Of a stretch of 64,000 nucleotides of DNA, positions 36,534 through 48,756 are shown one piece after another. How positions within the stretch are numbered: position 1 is the first letter of the stretch; the number at the start of each line of letters is the position of its first letter. The notes under the pieces were generated by a model. The model did not search any database. It was not told the DNA's origin and was given only the letters and a program-made list of their open reading frames with translations. The translations under genes were made by a program, and so were the position numbers. Source of the stretch: Siphlonurus alternatus (taxonomy: Eukaryota; Arthropoda; Insecta; Ephemeroptera; Siphlonuridae); the NCBI GenBank assembly GCA_949825025.1, contig OX463787.1, forward strand, positions 3,100,001-3,164,000. Direction: 5' to 3'.

Positions 36534-37308
36534 ATTGAAAGATTCAGACTCGCAATGGATAATCAGCATTTTTTTATTGAATATTTGATTAGAAGGCTTC
36601 ATGTCATTTTTTTCAATTATTTTTTAAAGATCTATCTCACCATCTCCAGTAATTCAAATTATCTTGAATATCTGTCGAATGGAATCAAATGAAATAAGTT
36701 TTGAGTATGTTTTAAAATTTAATCGCTTATGCTATGGAAGATGTGGTAAGAAAAGCATTCCTAAATGTTCACCACGTTTCCATCATCCAAAATTACCTCA
36801 TTTTAGAAAAACTAATTAATTTTGGAAAAAAAGCAGTCAAAATCAGTTCATTATCTTTTTTGCAAAACACATTATTTGAGAGACTTGTAAAAATTTTACT
36901 TAGTCTTGGCAATGTAAATGCTAATTCATTACTTAATAAAATTGTCTAGCATTAATTATACATATACTTTCAATATTTAATGCAAGTTGTTTAACAAATG
37001 AGAGATATTGTTCTTACGCTTTCCTTTCAATGATCCATTAGCCATCTCGAGGCTCTGTGATATTTTGTAGTGATTTATTATTTAAAATTTATTATATTAC
37101 AATAAAAAATTCATGTAGATAATAAATAATTATAATTACTTTAAAGTATTTAAATATATAACAATAAATTAAATAGACAATATATATGAATTTAATATTT
37201 AATAAATAATTTAAATAATATAGTATACTGAAACATAATTAATAATATAATTTTATTGTCATTTAAATTTTTAATATTATTTTCTATTTTTTCTTTTCTT
37301 TCTTTCTT
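36534..37308. other. AT-rich spacer
   Basis: A 71-codon forward ORF at 36734-36949 (starts MEDVVRKAFLNVHHVSII) has a protein-like start but no known motif. Probably chance. Confidence 0.4.
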
Positions 37309-37692
37309 TAACCTATTGGGTACTTCTATTTACTAATTACATATACTACTTTGAAACCCCGAACCTTCCGAAACCCTAACTTGAGCGTTTCGCGGGCTCT
37401 TCCGGAACGGGGGCGGCCACGGCCTTGAAATCCATTCCGGCATTTGCCTGCGACTGAGGGAAACGTGGAAACCTCAGCCAGGATGGACGCTACAGCTTTT
37501 GTTAATGAACTGGAAGTGCAATGGCAATCGGGGAAACATAGTGGAAAAGCGCAACGATTTACCCCTGGGTGGGAAACATGTATGGCTTTGTTTAAAATGG
37601 TCACCCATATATCCAAGTACTAACTACGCTTGGCGTTGCTTGACTTCGGTGATCTGACGAGACTCGGCCAAGCGCACTGCGCCACACCTCCC
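37309..37692 (-). mobile_element. 5S-SINE (subfamily a), near full-length
   Basis: Minus-strand copy from GGGAGGTGTGGCGCAGTGCG to the CCCAATAGG tail. It has a small deletion in the body relative to 26581. The 96-codon ORF is SINE sequence. Confidence 0.92.
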
Positions 37693-37843
37693 ACATATTT
37701 TTGTCATTTTAATTTTAACATTATTTTCTATTTTACTTCTTATTATTGTGGATGAATTTGATTCTAGCATTCTGTTGAAATAAGATAACGTTGTGCTGGT
37801 AATGTAAATAACGTGTTGAAATATTTCACCCTGTGGCTTTTAG

Positions 37844-37895
37844 CCCGAGCTCATGTTTGCCGAGTGTTTGAGGATAATATTTCAGCTTTAAGTCA
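37844..37895 (+). CDS. Candidate 52-bp micro-exon
   Basis: CCCTGTGGCTTTTAG ends at 37843 and GTAAGA begins at 37896. One frame is open between them (RAHVCRVFEDNISALS). Both splice signals are reasonable, but the segment is short. Chance is a real alternative. Confidence 0.18.
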
Positions 37896-38210
37896 GTAAG
37901 ATAGAGCGTGGTATTAACATAGGAAATGTGAGTAGATTTATTATAATAAGAATTTATTTGAAACTACCTACTTGAATAATGTACGTGAATATTTTACTTA
38001 AAATAATAAATTTCTTGAAATTTGATCTTGTTTAAACAAATATTCAATTTTTAGATTATAGTTACATTCACCTACATTATAATTTATTATTTTTTTATTG
38101 TATTTTCATTTTCAAAGCATACAGACTTACCTTATATAAATCATAATTATATAATGATGGCACTCATGAAACGTCACGTACAAAATATATGATTGAAAAT
38201 TAAATGTAAC
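37896..38210. other. AT-rich spacer
   Basis: Nothing recognised. Confidence 0.5.
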
Positions 38211-38434
38211 TTAGGCCGGTCGCAGATAGAATCGCATGATTTCGCAGCGTATGATAAAAAAAAAATAAGAGCCTATATGTGATCAGGTGTGCGCGCGCAC
38301 ACAGCTTCGTATCGTATGCTGTTGTATATGATAAGAAATTTTAGAACCGGTTATAAATGAGAAACGTACGATCGTAAGCTTTTACGATCGTAGAAATAGC
38401 GAAATTATGCGATCCTGTCTGCGACCGGCCTTAC
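38211..38434. mobile_element. Family R MITE, copy 1
   Basis: TTAGGCCGGTCGCAGATAG at the left, CTGTCTGCGACCGGCCTTA at the right. The interior includes GCAGCGTATGATAAAAA and CAGCTTCGTATCGTATGC, shared with 56325-56510. Confidence 0.88.
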
Positions 38435-39112
38435 TGTTAGACACTTTTTAAGAATAATTTTTTAACCATAACACTTTTATTTTTTTTATTTTTTTTTTTT
38501 TTTTTTAAACAACATACTTTGATTAAAACATCGGCGTGTATGCAGAGGGAGTTTAATACAATTTTATTTCACTTTTCGGTCATCTACTTTTACCTTTTGC
38601 CGGACTTTTAAAAGTCCGAAAAGTGAAACAAAATATATTCAATATATGAATATACTCTTTGCATGAAAAAGCTATTTACTAAATATATATAATCTTATGA
38701 AATATAAAAAAGTCACTTTTTATAAATTTATAATCTGAGCGTACACTGCAGCGTAAGTGTGTCCTTATTTATTGTATTATAATGAAACTTTGCATTATAC
38801 AAAATATTCAGAAATAATTATGTTTCATAACAAAACAGACATTTTCATAAATAAATTTATAAGGTAATAATGTTAAAATTCCATTTTGAAAAATATAGAA
38901 CATTGTAATGTATAACGCACTGCAATGATGAATGAAATCAATATACATAATATTGGTCATCAGTGCTAGGTTTATTTCTAACCACGGACAGTTATGACTT
39001 AGAATTAGATTGACTCTTAGCCGTGGTTAATATGAGATATTTGGATACTTTCGTTCTTTAAACAAAATATGATTCAATAATATTTTCATTTTTACAAACA
39101 GTTGCTTCAGAA
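38435..39112. other. AT-rich spacer with short hairpins
   Basis: GGACTTTTAAAAGTCC (about 38603-38618) lies inside a CACTTTTCGG/CCGAAAAGTG stem. AACCACGGA/CCGTGGTTA near 38990 and 39020 is another small stem. No gene. Confidence 0.5.
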
Positions 39113-39217
39113 TAAAAATGTCGTATAAACCATGACATTTTGATGCCATTTTAGACCCTACGTACATAAAGCATTAAGTCCATAATTGCATCAAAACTTC
39201 GTGGTTTATACGATTCT
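39113..39217. repeat. Inverted repeat beside a microsatellite
   Basis: AAAAATGTCGTATAAACCATG and CATTTTGATGCC pair with GCATCAAAACTTCGTGG and TTTATACGATTCTT. The right arm ends where the ATTAT array begins. Confidence 0.7.
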
Positions 39218-39218
39218 T

Positions 39219-39397
39219 ATATTATATTATATTATATTATATTATATTATATTATATTATATTATATTATATTATATTATATTATATTATATTATATTAT
39301 ATTATATTATATTATATTATATTATATTATATTATATTATATTATATTATATTATATTATATTATATTATATTATATTATATTATATTATATTATAT
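39219..39397. repeat. (ATTAT)n pentanucleotide array
   Basis: About 35 nearly perfect 5-bp units. Confidence 0.97.
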
Positions 39398-41350
39398 CAT
39401 ATTGTTTCTACGATAGAATTTAAACTAAAAAAATAATAATAATAAAATAAACAAAATATAAATATAGTCATCCGTTAAACTACTTTAAAAAAAAACTCAG
39501 CTATTTTTTGTTGTTTCCTTTGTAGCGTAATGTTTTCTCAACGATGCTCTGATCGTGTTACGATAAATAAAGCAAACGTTTTATCTCCCACTGACATGCA
39601 AATCCGCAGCCTTTTATCTGGTTAGAATTACCAAGTCAGGAAGGAGTACAATTGTGTCTCATTTCAGGTTTACATTACTCTTGCCATATAATCTTTGTGG
39701 TTGGGTGCATGCATGGTTAATCACGGCCTATTCTCAGGGAACAAGAGGAATAATCTGAATTTTGGAAAACTATTTTACATAAATCACCACATTTTTTCCT
39801 TGTATTTTTGTGTAATAAGTATCCAATAATTTTGATTTCTAGATATTGAAAGGGATTTATTAATATTGAAAGGGATTTATTACTAAAATTATAGGTTGAT
39901 TTATTATTATCTAAGGTTTCCAAGTTTTCTCAGTTTTAAGTAAAATATGATGAATAATTAAATTTGTACGTAGCAGCGAACTAACTCTAACTTGAACTTG
40001 GTATCTCTTTTTTTTTAAAAATGTCTGCATTAACAGAGACAATTATATTTTCTCGGTCATGCATGTACAATTTTTTCTTAGAAGAAGAATTTTAACTCCA
40101 TTTCTGTATGTTATGATATATAGGTGGGAATTTTCTTGTAATAGAAAATTGTTTACAAAAAATAAAGATTTTTTTGTCTTTCGTGTAGTACAAATTTTAT
40201 AAGTTTGTCTTTCTTTTTAAATAAACCATATAATATATATTTATAAGGCTTCAAAACTCCCTTTCATAAATAAAACATTTTTTTTTTATATTTTATAATA
40301 ATATTTTCATGCATTGTTTTATAAAAAGTCATCATAAAATTGTAAAACGAGGTCATGTAATATATAAATTAATACCCTGACATTAAGCAATATTTAATTC
40401 TAATGTGCAATAAAATCATTCCATAAATACCTTTGTTCAAATATTCATTAAAATATGCATACTTAATTATCCAAAACACTTTATGAAATGAAAAAATGCA
40501 CCGACCTAGATGTTTTTAACTCGAAAGTATTTTACGATTGAGAATTTTTTTTTTCCATACCATCAACAATATTGCACTCTGCATCAGAAAGAAATTACAC
40601 AAACCCAGTGAATATATAATGTATATAAACGCCGTGAGCGCTGCAGTATTTGAACTTTTCCCTTTTGTGTATAAGCATTCAGGATTATAAAGTCAAAACA
40701 GAGTTTAATTAAATATGCAATATATTAAATAAATTTGTACCCAAGTGTAAAGGCTACGTACAGTACTTACAAACAACATTTTAAAAAATTTAATGTAAAC
40801 ATTGTAAACATGTTGTAATGTATACCTTTCTATAACAGATGTATGTAAAATGACCTTTGAAAAGCATTTTTTACTAATATATTGAAATTATGTTATTATA
40901 ACTATTATAATTACAGTATTTGAATAAAAATGAAGGCTTTATTATAATGATAATTTTTTAATTACAAATTTGAATACAGGACTTTGATGTATTGTACGTC
41001 AATTTTTTATGATTTTTTAAAGAATCAAAATCGAGGTGAAAGACGCAAATAAAGGTGAAAATCATGCAAATATTTAATATGCAAGCAAATGAAAAGTCGT
41101 TGCATAAAATGCATAACTATGACGTATCACAGTCTTTTTACTCAATTTTTATTGTTTAAAACATTGAAAAAAAAATGCATAAACATAAAGTCTTGTACTC
41201 AATGCAAATATGCGATAAAAATTATGAAGGTTTTTCATATTCAGGTTCACATGAAATTTGCCGCTACTTAACCCCTTATAAATATTCGATGCAACCTGCA
41301 ATTCAGAACTGTTAATTGGGTTGCATAACATACCAAAACTGCAGGCGCAA
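39398..41350. other. AT-rich spacer
   Basis: A diverged SINE-module copy lies near 39900-39935 (AAGGTTTCCAAGTTTTCTCA). AAAGGGATTTATTA is duplicated in tandem near 39848-39880. No gene seen. Confidence 0.45.
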
Positions 41351-41434
41351 ACCACGAAATGGCGGCCAAATTTTTAGAAACACGAAATGTCGGCCAAATT
41401 TTTAGAACCACGAAATGGCGGCCAAATTTTTAGT
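41351..41434. repeat. Triplicated unit of about 29 bp with ATGGCGGCC
   Basis: ACGAAATGGCGGCCAAATTT followed by TTAGAA occurs three times in tandem; the middle copy has ATGTCGG. AAATGGCGGCC fits the YY1/Pho consensus. Confidence 0.85.
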
Positions 41435-41627
41435 CGTGATGTGATGATACAAATAATATTTTAATACATAAAATTAATAATAAATATAAAATAAAATTAT
41501 TAGAGTGAATTTTAACTATATTATGAAAACAATATTTATTTAATATTTAAATACAAAATATTGTCCGCCAAAGTTTTAATAAAATTAAACATTAAGGCTT
41601 GTTAAGAAATACAACATATAATATTAG
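41435..41627. other. AT-rich spacer
   Basis: Nothing recognised. Confidence 0.5.
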
Positions 41628-41967
41628 AGGTCGAGCGTGGTTAGTACTTGGATGGGTGACCGTTTCAAGTAAAAATTACGCTGCTCCCTCCCTGGGGTAA
41701 GTTCGTCTCGCTTTCCACCCAGTGCAGTGATGCACTTGTGTGTGGTTCCCCAGGCTTTGGACATCGCTTTGGTCCATTGAGAAAAAGTAGAGGTGTCCGT
41801 CCTGACTGAGGTTTTCGACGGTTCCCTCAGTCTCACCTCAGCGAATGCTGGGACGCGTAAGCATGCAGGCCGTGGCTACTATCCGTTCCCTACCTTATCC
41901 CTACCCAGTACCCCGCCGTGAGTTGTAAGCTCTTAGGGGTGTATCCTTGTAAAAAAAAAAAAAAAAA
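41628..41967 (+). mobile_element. 5S-SINE (subfamily b), 5'-truncated
   Basis: Starts inside the 5S head (GAGCGTGGTTAGTACTTGG, ATGGGTGACC). The body is GTGTGTGGTTCCCCAGGC. The central module is GTCCTGACTGAGG ... GGTTCCCTCAGTCTC. It ends in CCTTGT plus a 17-nt A tail. Confidence 0.92.
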
Positions 41968-42109
41968 GTAATATATAGACTCGGAGGAGACTGTGAGTCA
42001 TCTCAGCTGAACTCCTACAGTGTTGTCAGATCAATCAAGCTAGTGGTGAACAATACTCCAGCATACGACGTGTTCCAGTTTTATTGACTAATACTGTACA
42101 TAATAGAGT

Positions 42110-42468
42110 AAAGCCATGATATTGTTGGGTTGTATGCTTACAAGACAATGAAAAGGTGTTTACCTTCCCTCCCTTCCCCTCCTGAAGAGCAACCTTATGC
42201 TCTATAGCATTGGAAAAAAAAAAAAAAAATAGAAAATTTATAAAAAAAAAATTGTAAATTTTAGATTTTATATCGTTTTCATATCATCTGTAACCTAGTT
42301 ACATTTTTGTGTCCTTAATTTATTATAACTGACAATAAAGTCAATTTTTCTATATTTTTTTTCAATGCTTTAGAGCATACGTTTGCTCTATAGGAGGGAA
42401 AAGGAGGGGAGAAAAACACCTGGGCGTTAATTTGTAAGCAAGCAACCCAACAATCTTGTGGTGCCTCC
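42110..42468. mobile_element. Inverted-repeat element, about 360 bp
   Basis: GATATTGTTGGGTTGTATGC and AGGTGTTTACCTTCCCTCC on the left pair with GAAAAACACCTG and GTAAGCAAGCAACCCAACAA on the right. Inner arms hold GAGCATACGTTTGCTCTATA. The interior is AT-rich and non-coding. Confidence 0.8.
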
Positions 42469-42939
42469 TTATCCGCTGGCATAATATGGCATTACGTTAT
42501 ATCCTTAAATAAACAGTCTCTATTACAAGTTTATTGAAGTTCTTTTGACTCATTATATTAATATAAAACATTATTTCATCAAGGATATCAAACAAAGCAT
42601 TGCATGCAAGCCTCTAGGCGGTGCATGCAAGTTTGCAGTGCAAAACTCTTTGAAAGATATTGAGGTCAGAGTTTGTTTAACTTTAGAAATTACCTTGTAT
42701 TGTGTCTATTTCTACGTTTTCTTAATTGTTCTTGTTTTAATTGAGGTCATATCATTGTACATTGTGGCTGCATTTTTAATATAAAGTTAAAACAAAACAG
42801 CCTAGAATTTTATTAGAGTTTAAGTTTTGGAATATAATGAAAATGTAAATGAAAAAATTGTTTAATTAGGAATTAATGTTTAATGTTTTTAAGCATTCCC
42901 ATTTAAAAATTATTTAATATTTAATTCATTAATGATGTT
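42469..42939. other. Spacer with a hydrophobic ORF
   Basis: A 79-codon forward ORF (42545-42784) ends in a run of Val/Leu/Ile/Tyr that would be a membrane segment if translated. GGTGCATGCAAG and GCATGCAAG repeats lie within it. Not recognised. Confidence 0.35.
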
Positions 42940-43209
42940 AAGGGTATGGTAACACGCCCAGTGTTAAAAAAAATCCCTGACATGAAAATTGTGAAAAAAA
43001 AAATTAAAATGTTCTCCTCTACATCCCCTATCAGCAGTTAAAATGTCAAATATACAAATTCATAACTTAAAAACTAGCCCCTATTTGTATACCTTATATT
43101 TTAGTTACTGTTAGGGGGTGTAGAGGAGAACATTTTTATTTATTTATTTTTTTTTCATAATTTTCATTTTAGGGATTTTTTTAACGTTGATGGCGTTATC
43201 TTATCCTTA
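42940..43209. mobile_element. Family H foldback, copy
   Basis: Arms contain AATGTTCTCCTCTACATCCC and GGGGTGTAGAGGAGAACATT. Outer ends AAGGGTATGGTAACACG and GGCGTTATCTTATCCTT. Confidence 0.83.
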
Positions 43210-43403
43210 ATTGAACATTTCTTTTCATTAATTAAATTGAGAAAATGTGATTAAAAGAATTTTTGATTAATTTTTATTCCGATAGAATTCAATATAATTA
43301 AAATTAATCTACTGAAAGTTAATTACATTCATAATATAACATGTATACTGTTAAATTATTAACTCTTAATATTTCTTAAATTAAATAAAAAAATTGTTTC
43401 CAG
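43210..43403. other. AT-rich spacer
   Basis: Ends in AATTGTTTCCAG, an acceptor-like site directly before the ATG of the next feature. Confidence 0.45.
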
Positions 43404-43505
43404 ATGGCTTATTTTTCCATTAAATTAAGTCTTTGTCAGCTAAGTACTAAAATTTGCCGCCGTATGAACTCGCAGGACAAATTTCAGTCGACTAAACAGA
43501 AGTGA
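43404..43505 (+). CDS. Candidate short terminal exon
   Basis: TTGTTTCCAG is followed at once by ATG (43404). The frame reads MAYFSIKLSLCQLSTKICRR, then MNSQDKFQSTKQK, to TGA at 43503-43505. The TGA forms the start of a CRE octamer. AATAAA at 43533 lies 28 bp after the stop. Acceptor, short basic ORF and poly(A) signal are in the right order, but 33 codons is too short to exclude chance. Confidence 0.22.
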   Translation: MAYFSIKLSLCQLSTKICRRMNSQDKFQSTKQK

Positions 43506-43591
43506 CGTCATGGGAACAAGACAGTCTGTGAAAATAAAGAGAAAGTTACACTTCGGGATAGCAACAACGTTACCTCTGACAGTTGATTGAC

Positions 43592-43712
43592 GATGGAGTA
43601 TCGGCTTCAAAATTCTTATTGCAAAAATGGATAGTGTACAAAGCTATACTACCCCCCTGAATTTTTAGAGTCCAGGAATTAATTTTTAAAAAATATTGAA
43701 AATACAGAAAAA
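43592..43712. mobile_element. FB-A half copy
   Basis: GATGGAGTATCGGCTTC, TTGCAAAAATGGATAG, then GAATTTTTAGAGTCCAGG and AAAAAATATTGAAAATAC. One arm only. Confidence 0.72.
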
Positions 43713-43871
43713 AGCGTAAATAAATCTCAGAATATAACTAGGTCTTAATAAATTAATTTTCATTAATTAGTTTATTTATTTATTACAATGTTAGCTTACT
43801 ATATCATATTCTGCTATTGGTGTAAGCATTTAAACTTAACAACAGTATTAACAACAGTTGGAAGGATTGAT

Positions 43872-44173
43872 AGGAAAGGAGGTGACTGTGGCCTTGTGTT
43901 AGGAACTGCCCCGGCATTTGCCTGGGAGTGACGATGGGAAACCACAGAAAACCATCATCGAGGCAGACGGTACCAAAGGGAACGACCTTCGGCATCTCCC
44001 GAATACAGGCAGTATAGTGGAAAAACATACATGCCATCTCTCGGGAGCTTACCAGAACACGCTGCCATACCTCAGCTCGAAGTGACGAAAAGTCACCTGA
44101 GCCAAGGCAGGAAGCGATTCTGGGTCTCCCGAGCGATAGGCAGAGATCAAACCACTACGCTACGCTGCTCGGT
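43872..44173 (-). mobile_element. tRNA-headed SINE with the shared module
   Basis: On the minus strand, the head is GAGCAGCGTAGCGTAGTGG, with an A-box-like TAGCGTAGTGG. A weak B-box region follows (GACCCAGAATCG). The 3' part contains GATGATGGTTTTCTG, TGGTTTCCCATCGTCACTC and CCAGGCAAATGCCGGGGCAG. This matches the central module of the 5S-SINEs in order and sequence. Confidence 0.75.
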
Positions 44174-44931
44174 TAATAAAAATGTGAGATGATATATTCC
44201 TGCGGCGGATAAATAATAATATTATTTTTAGTTTTTCTCTTATTTTTTAATTTACATATATTATATACCAAAGCATTAAATTTAAAATCATATACTATAT
44301 AAATTAAGAAACTTTCGTTTTTATTTTATAAATAAAAGTAATTATAATATTAATTCAATTATATTATTTTCTTTAATAATAGGAAGTTATTTGGAAATCC
44401 GATATAAATATACATAAGTTCCCAACAATACATGGTTAAGAAAAATTAATACTTGGGTGAATGAAAATATTATCAAGTGAATGGACTGCTCGGCAAACTT
44501 TTTCATTTGCCTCGTGGACTTTTATCTTAGAATTTTAATTATGTAATGTTATATTTTAGTCATTAAAGAAACAAAAAAAGCTGTAGCAGAGAATGGACAT
44601 TATTCTCGCCAACCTCTCTATATCCTGCACTCTAATAATATACACGTACATTTTTATCATCACTTTTTGATATTGCTATTGTTAGCTTTAAAGTAAAGAT
44701 ATTGATATATTAACTTTATGATATTGATTGAGAAGAACAATGTTTATGAAATATCAATACCCCACAGTTGATAGGTCTAGACTCCAAGTGAACAGCTGTG
44801 ATGTATTGACTCGTCCTTCAAGACTCGATATTTCATACATGTTTTATCAGCAGCTGTGATTGTTAGAACTTGTTACGGTGATTCATGAAATATAAAGTAG
44901 CTTTAATACAGTCTATCATAAGATTTTCTCT
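44174..44931. other. AT-rich spacer
   Basis: Nothing recognised. CAGCTGTGAT occurs twice near 44790 and 44850. Confidence 0.5.
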
Positions 44932-45368
44932 ACACCTATGGACACCACGAACGTTACTCCTGCTTTGTTTGTAGACGTTACCACGCAGTCTATGGAGGCG
45001 TGGTGAACCAAAACTATTTTAATATTGCTCTTATTTCCCTAAAATCAGCCTAAAATTACAAATCTGCATCTCTCTTTCTATTGGAGCTAAAGCTCAATAG
45101 ACAATAATGGATGCATTTTTTTATTTGATAATTAGAAAATATACATAAAATTATGCTTTTCTGAATTTTTTCAAATTTTTTGGAGTGCGGGAACTTATTT
45201 TAAAAAAATATTTAAAATATCTGAATTAGGGTGGTACATCTGATGGGACAACCGCGACGTCATCGACAGCCAATCACAGCAGCCGTAACATCATCAACAG
45301 CCAATCACAGCACGACAAATGACGTCATAGCAAGTGAGGCAGGAGTAACGTTCATGCTGACCAGAGGT
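44932..45368. mobile_element. Family T element, copy 4, with internal insertion
   Basis: Left end ACACCTATGGACACCACGAA, right end GCAGGAGTAACGTTCATGC. About 215 bp of other sequence (45110-45325) separates the halves. It includes an FB-like arm (TTTTCTGAATTTTTTCAAAT). Confidence 0.8.
45252..45327. promoter_or_regulatory. CCAAT/CRE cluster inside an element
   Basis: CAGCCAATCACAGCA occurs twice (about 45267 and 45298), and each copy is a CCAAT box. They are bracketed by GCGACGTCAT (45254) and TGACGTCA (45320). The arrangement resembles a compact NF-Y/CREB promoter module. Activity is inference. Confidence 0.4.
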
Positions 45369-45534
45369 CAATACAAAGTTTTCGTGAAACCTAACTAATT
45401 TATGCATCGAATATAAGTATAGTCACTTCCCACTCCATCAAGGCCTGCGCACTGCGAAGCGCGCGAAGAAAAGTAGTAGTCCAACCAATAACAATCGAGA
45501 TCGATATTATAATGCTCAGGTCATAATGGACAAC

Positions 45535-45859
45535 ATACTGTATGAAAATTTTTTATTACAGAAATGAATAGAGGGTGCCAAATTATGCTAATCTGATTTT
45601 TTTCAGATTTTTTTGAGACCCAGAACTATTTTTAAATAATTATTGAAAGTGAGGCTGCACCCCCTGGAGGCGTCAATAGGCGTCCAGGCACTATCCTTTT
45701 TATTAAAGATTCAGGAGTGCCAACTTAACTTACAGAACTTTCAATAATTATTTAAAAATAGTTTCAGGTCTCAAAAAAATCTGAAAAAATTCAGAGTAGC
45801 ATAATTTGGTACCCTCTATTCATTTCTGCAATAAAAAAAAATCATGTATGTTGTCCATT
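45535..45859. mobile_element. Foldback element FB-B, copy 1
   Basis: AATGGACAACATACTG ... GTATGTTGTCCATT. Arms carry CAGAAATGAATAGAGGGT and GAGACCCAGAACTATTTTT. The loop has GGAGGCGTCAATAGGCGTCC. The inner arm sequence is clearly related to FB-A. Confidence 0.9.
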
Positions 45860-46053
45860 GGTGAAGTAAGCAGTGGTATTTTAAGGTAAGGGTTATTTAT
45901 TTGAAATTTCGGGAGAGATGAGAGGAGTGATTTCTAAGTCCATTACCAAATAGTTCACTACGCCTCCATAGTGAGCATGACACCGTCCAGAAATGATGCA
46001 GGGGTAACGATAGTTTTGTCTGGAACTGTACATTTAATTTATATAATATTTAT
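45860..46053. mobile_element. Spacer with a family T fragment
   Basis: TAGTTCACTACGCCTCCATA and GATGCAGGGGTAACGATAG (about 45951-46025) match the right half of family T. The rest is spacer. Confidence 0.55.
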
Positions 46054-46364
46054 TAGACGGAGTATCGACCTCAATTTTTTTTATTTCATTAATGAATAGA
46101 ACCTGCAAAGTTATGTTACCCTGATTTTATTCATATTTTTTAGAGCCCAGGAACTATTTTTAAAAAATTATTTAAATTCCTTTTTGTGACGTCAAGCGGC
46201 GGCAAGTCCTAACTTTTTCTTAAGGAGCGGCGTCTCGTGACGTCACAAAAGGAACTTTCAATAATTTTTTAAAAATATTTTCTGGGCTCAAAAAAATCAT
46301 GGTAGCATAACTTTGCACGCTCTATCCATTTCTGCAATAAAAAAAATGAGGTCGATACTCCATT
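46054..46364. mobile_element. Foldback element FB-A, copy 6
   Basis: GACGGAGTATCGACCTC ... GAGGTCGATACTCCATT. CREs at 46187 and 46238. The right arm has lost CTGAAAAAAATC. Confidence 0.9.
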
Positions 46365-47121
46365 GTGCCGATACAGTTCTATTAATTTGTAATTTTTACA
46401 TCATTTCAAGACCCATGCATTCTCTAGACAGGCCAGACAGAGGAGGTTAACTTGTAACCATAAAGAATACCTTTTAGAACTAGTATTTATAAATACCATA
46501 CGTATTATAACTTTAGAGAGTGAAGAGCTGATTGCGCTGACGTCATGCCCCTGTAGGTTAGGCTGCCCTATGGAGGACAAGAATGCACAGATTAGTATAT
46601 AAACAAATTATGTATTTTTTTTTTTCACTTTATTAAACAAAACAAATCAGGTTTAAAAAATTGTAAAAATACGCCAATAAACGATAGATATAGTATAAAA
46701 AAATCCCATCATTATGGAACAATCAAAACTATTTTTTTCTATTTATTTTTATCATTTCTCCTATCTAATGCCATAGTAGTTGGACCTTCAATTTCTCTTT
46801 TTTACCCTCCTGACCATCCGTATACCTGCTATGCTATTTTCCCTCGTAAACAAAAACAGCAAACAACTCTATACAGTGAGGGTCAGGTGAGAGTGCCATT
46901 AGATACATTTTAGTAATTATTCTTAATAATTTAATAAATATGTTACATATTCCACAATTTATAAAAATGGATATATCGGATCACGAACTCCCAATGCTTG
47001 TGCTCATTTGTTGTATTTATTTATATATTTGTAAATTTTTATTATTATTTCATAAATTAATTGAATATAATAACTAAAAAAATATTCATTAAAATTATAT
47101 TTGAGTTATATTAAAAATTAA
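46365..47121. other. AT-rich spacer
   Basis: No gene seen. A CRE lies at 46538 within GCTGACGTCATGCCC. GGGTCAGGTGAGAG near 46884 is donor-like, without an exon to match. Confidence 0.45.
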
Positions 47122-47360
<239 letters not shown>

Positions 47361-47485
47361 AATATAATTATTATTGACAAAAAAAAATTATAGTTATAAA
47401 ATTTTTTAAACAAAATGCTTTTATCATACTTTTAATTATTAGCAATGTTTTATTATGTATTTTGTCTCGTATTTAAACTTAAGCA
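47361..47485. other. AT-rich spacer
   Basis: Nothing recognised. Confidence 0.5.
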
Positions 47486-47689
47486 CAGTCAAATTAATTT
47501 GATATTCATCCCGGAAGTAGTCGGAAGTATTAAGTTTACAGCTCTTCTGTGTTTCATTCAATTTTGAAAATTGACAGATAAGCTTGCAGTACCACGTACT
47601 AACTTTTGTGTGAAATTGTAACGCTGAAATACGAATAGGAAAGACAGAGAAAATGCACTTCCGGAGGGAATATCAACTAAATTTGACTG
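47486..47689. mobile_element. Family E TIR element
   Basis: CAGTCAAATTAATTTGAT ... AAATTTGACTG. CCCGGAAGTAGTCGGAAGT on the left and CACTTCCGGAGGGAAT on the right. Confidence 0.85.
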
Positions 47690-48209
47690 TACAGATTTTT
47701 ATTAAATTTGATGAGAATTGTGAGTGGATTGATGTTTTTATTAGACTAACTTCGGTTTCTTGGTATTTATATTAACAATTCATTCAAACGTGAAATTGCT
47801 TTTTAATAAGAAACTCTTCTTGATAAAAAAAAAAAAAATATATATATATTATATTATAATTAATGTTATAAACTTCCGCGTACAATTAAGATTTGTGAAA
47901 AAAATCTGTCTGTGAACAGAAAAATAACAATATCATTTTATAAATATTTTATTAGATACAAATTGTATATATTTTCAAAAATTTAATGAACAAAAATAAT
48001 AGTAAAGAAAATATAGGAAATGTATATTTTCATATATATGTTTCATGTACATAAGGTTCATTAATAAAAATCGATTCTCTCTTATTGTGTATTTACGAAC
48101 AGATCTAATATACAATATTGGTAACAATTCAATTGGTTCTCATACAAAAATATATGAATACTTTTATCATTATAAAAAAAGAAAAGGGGCTATGTAACTT
48201 AAGATATAA
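47690..48209. other. AT-rich spacer
   Basis: Nothing recognised. Confidence 0.5.
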
Positions 48210-48349
48210 TGGGTGCGAATCACGAAGAAGTTAACCAGGTTTCTAACCACTTTTAGCTTAACCACGTTTAACTATACCTGTTTTACGTGTTAAATTACCT
48301 AGTTAAACGTGGTTAGAAACCTGGCTAACTGCTTCGTGAATCGCGCCCA
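48210..48349. mobile_element. Family N MITE, copy 2 (inverse orientation)
   Basis: TGGGTGCGAATCACGAAG ... CTTCGTGAATCGCGCCCA. The spacer CTATACCTGTTTTACGTG is the reverse complement of the spacer in the 33395 copy. Confidence 0.88.
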
Positions 48350-48756
48350 ATTAGTCATTTTTATTTTTCAATATAAGACATGTAATATTGTATGGAAAGA
48401 AAAACAATGTCGTAAATGCCTTATATTACATTGAAAAATTAAATTGGGTGGATTTTAGTATACAATGAATTTCTACTTCGAAAACTCAGATTAAATTAAT
48501 AATTAACCAATGACCAGTGTAACATATTTATGACGATGTACGAGAATTAAATATTTTTTTTTTTAGTGTTATATATATAAAACGAAATCATTTTTTTTTT
48601 CTTTTTTTTTAACATAAAGTGCGAAAAATAGTAATAAATATGCATGTAATGTAAATAATAAATTCAATTAAATCAGTCTACCATATACTTAGAATCTATA
48701 TAAATGGAGAAAATTAATATAATGTACAAATTATGACCTGATCATTCAAGAGTTAT
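48350..48756. other. AT-rich spacer
   Basis: Nothing recognised. Confidence 0.5.

Noticed and set aside
43872..44173. Possible functional tRNA gene
   Set aside because: The head has an A-box-like site but no closed cloverleaf or clean B box. It is attached to the SINE module, so it is a SINE head.
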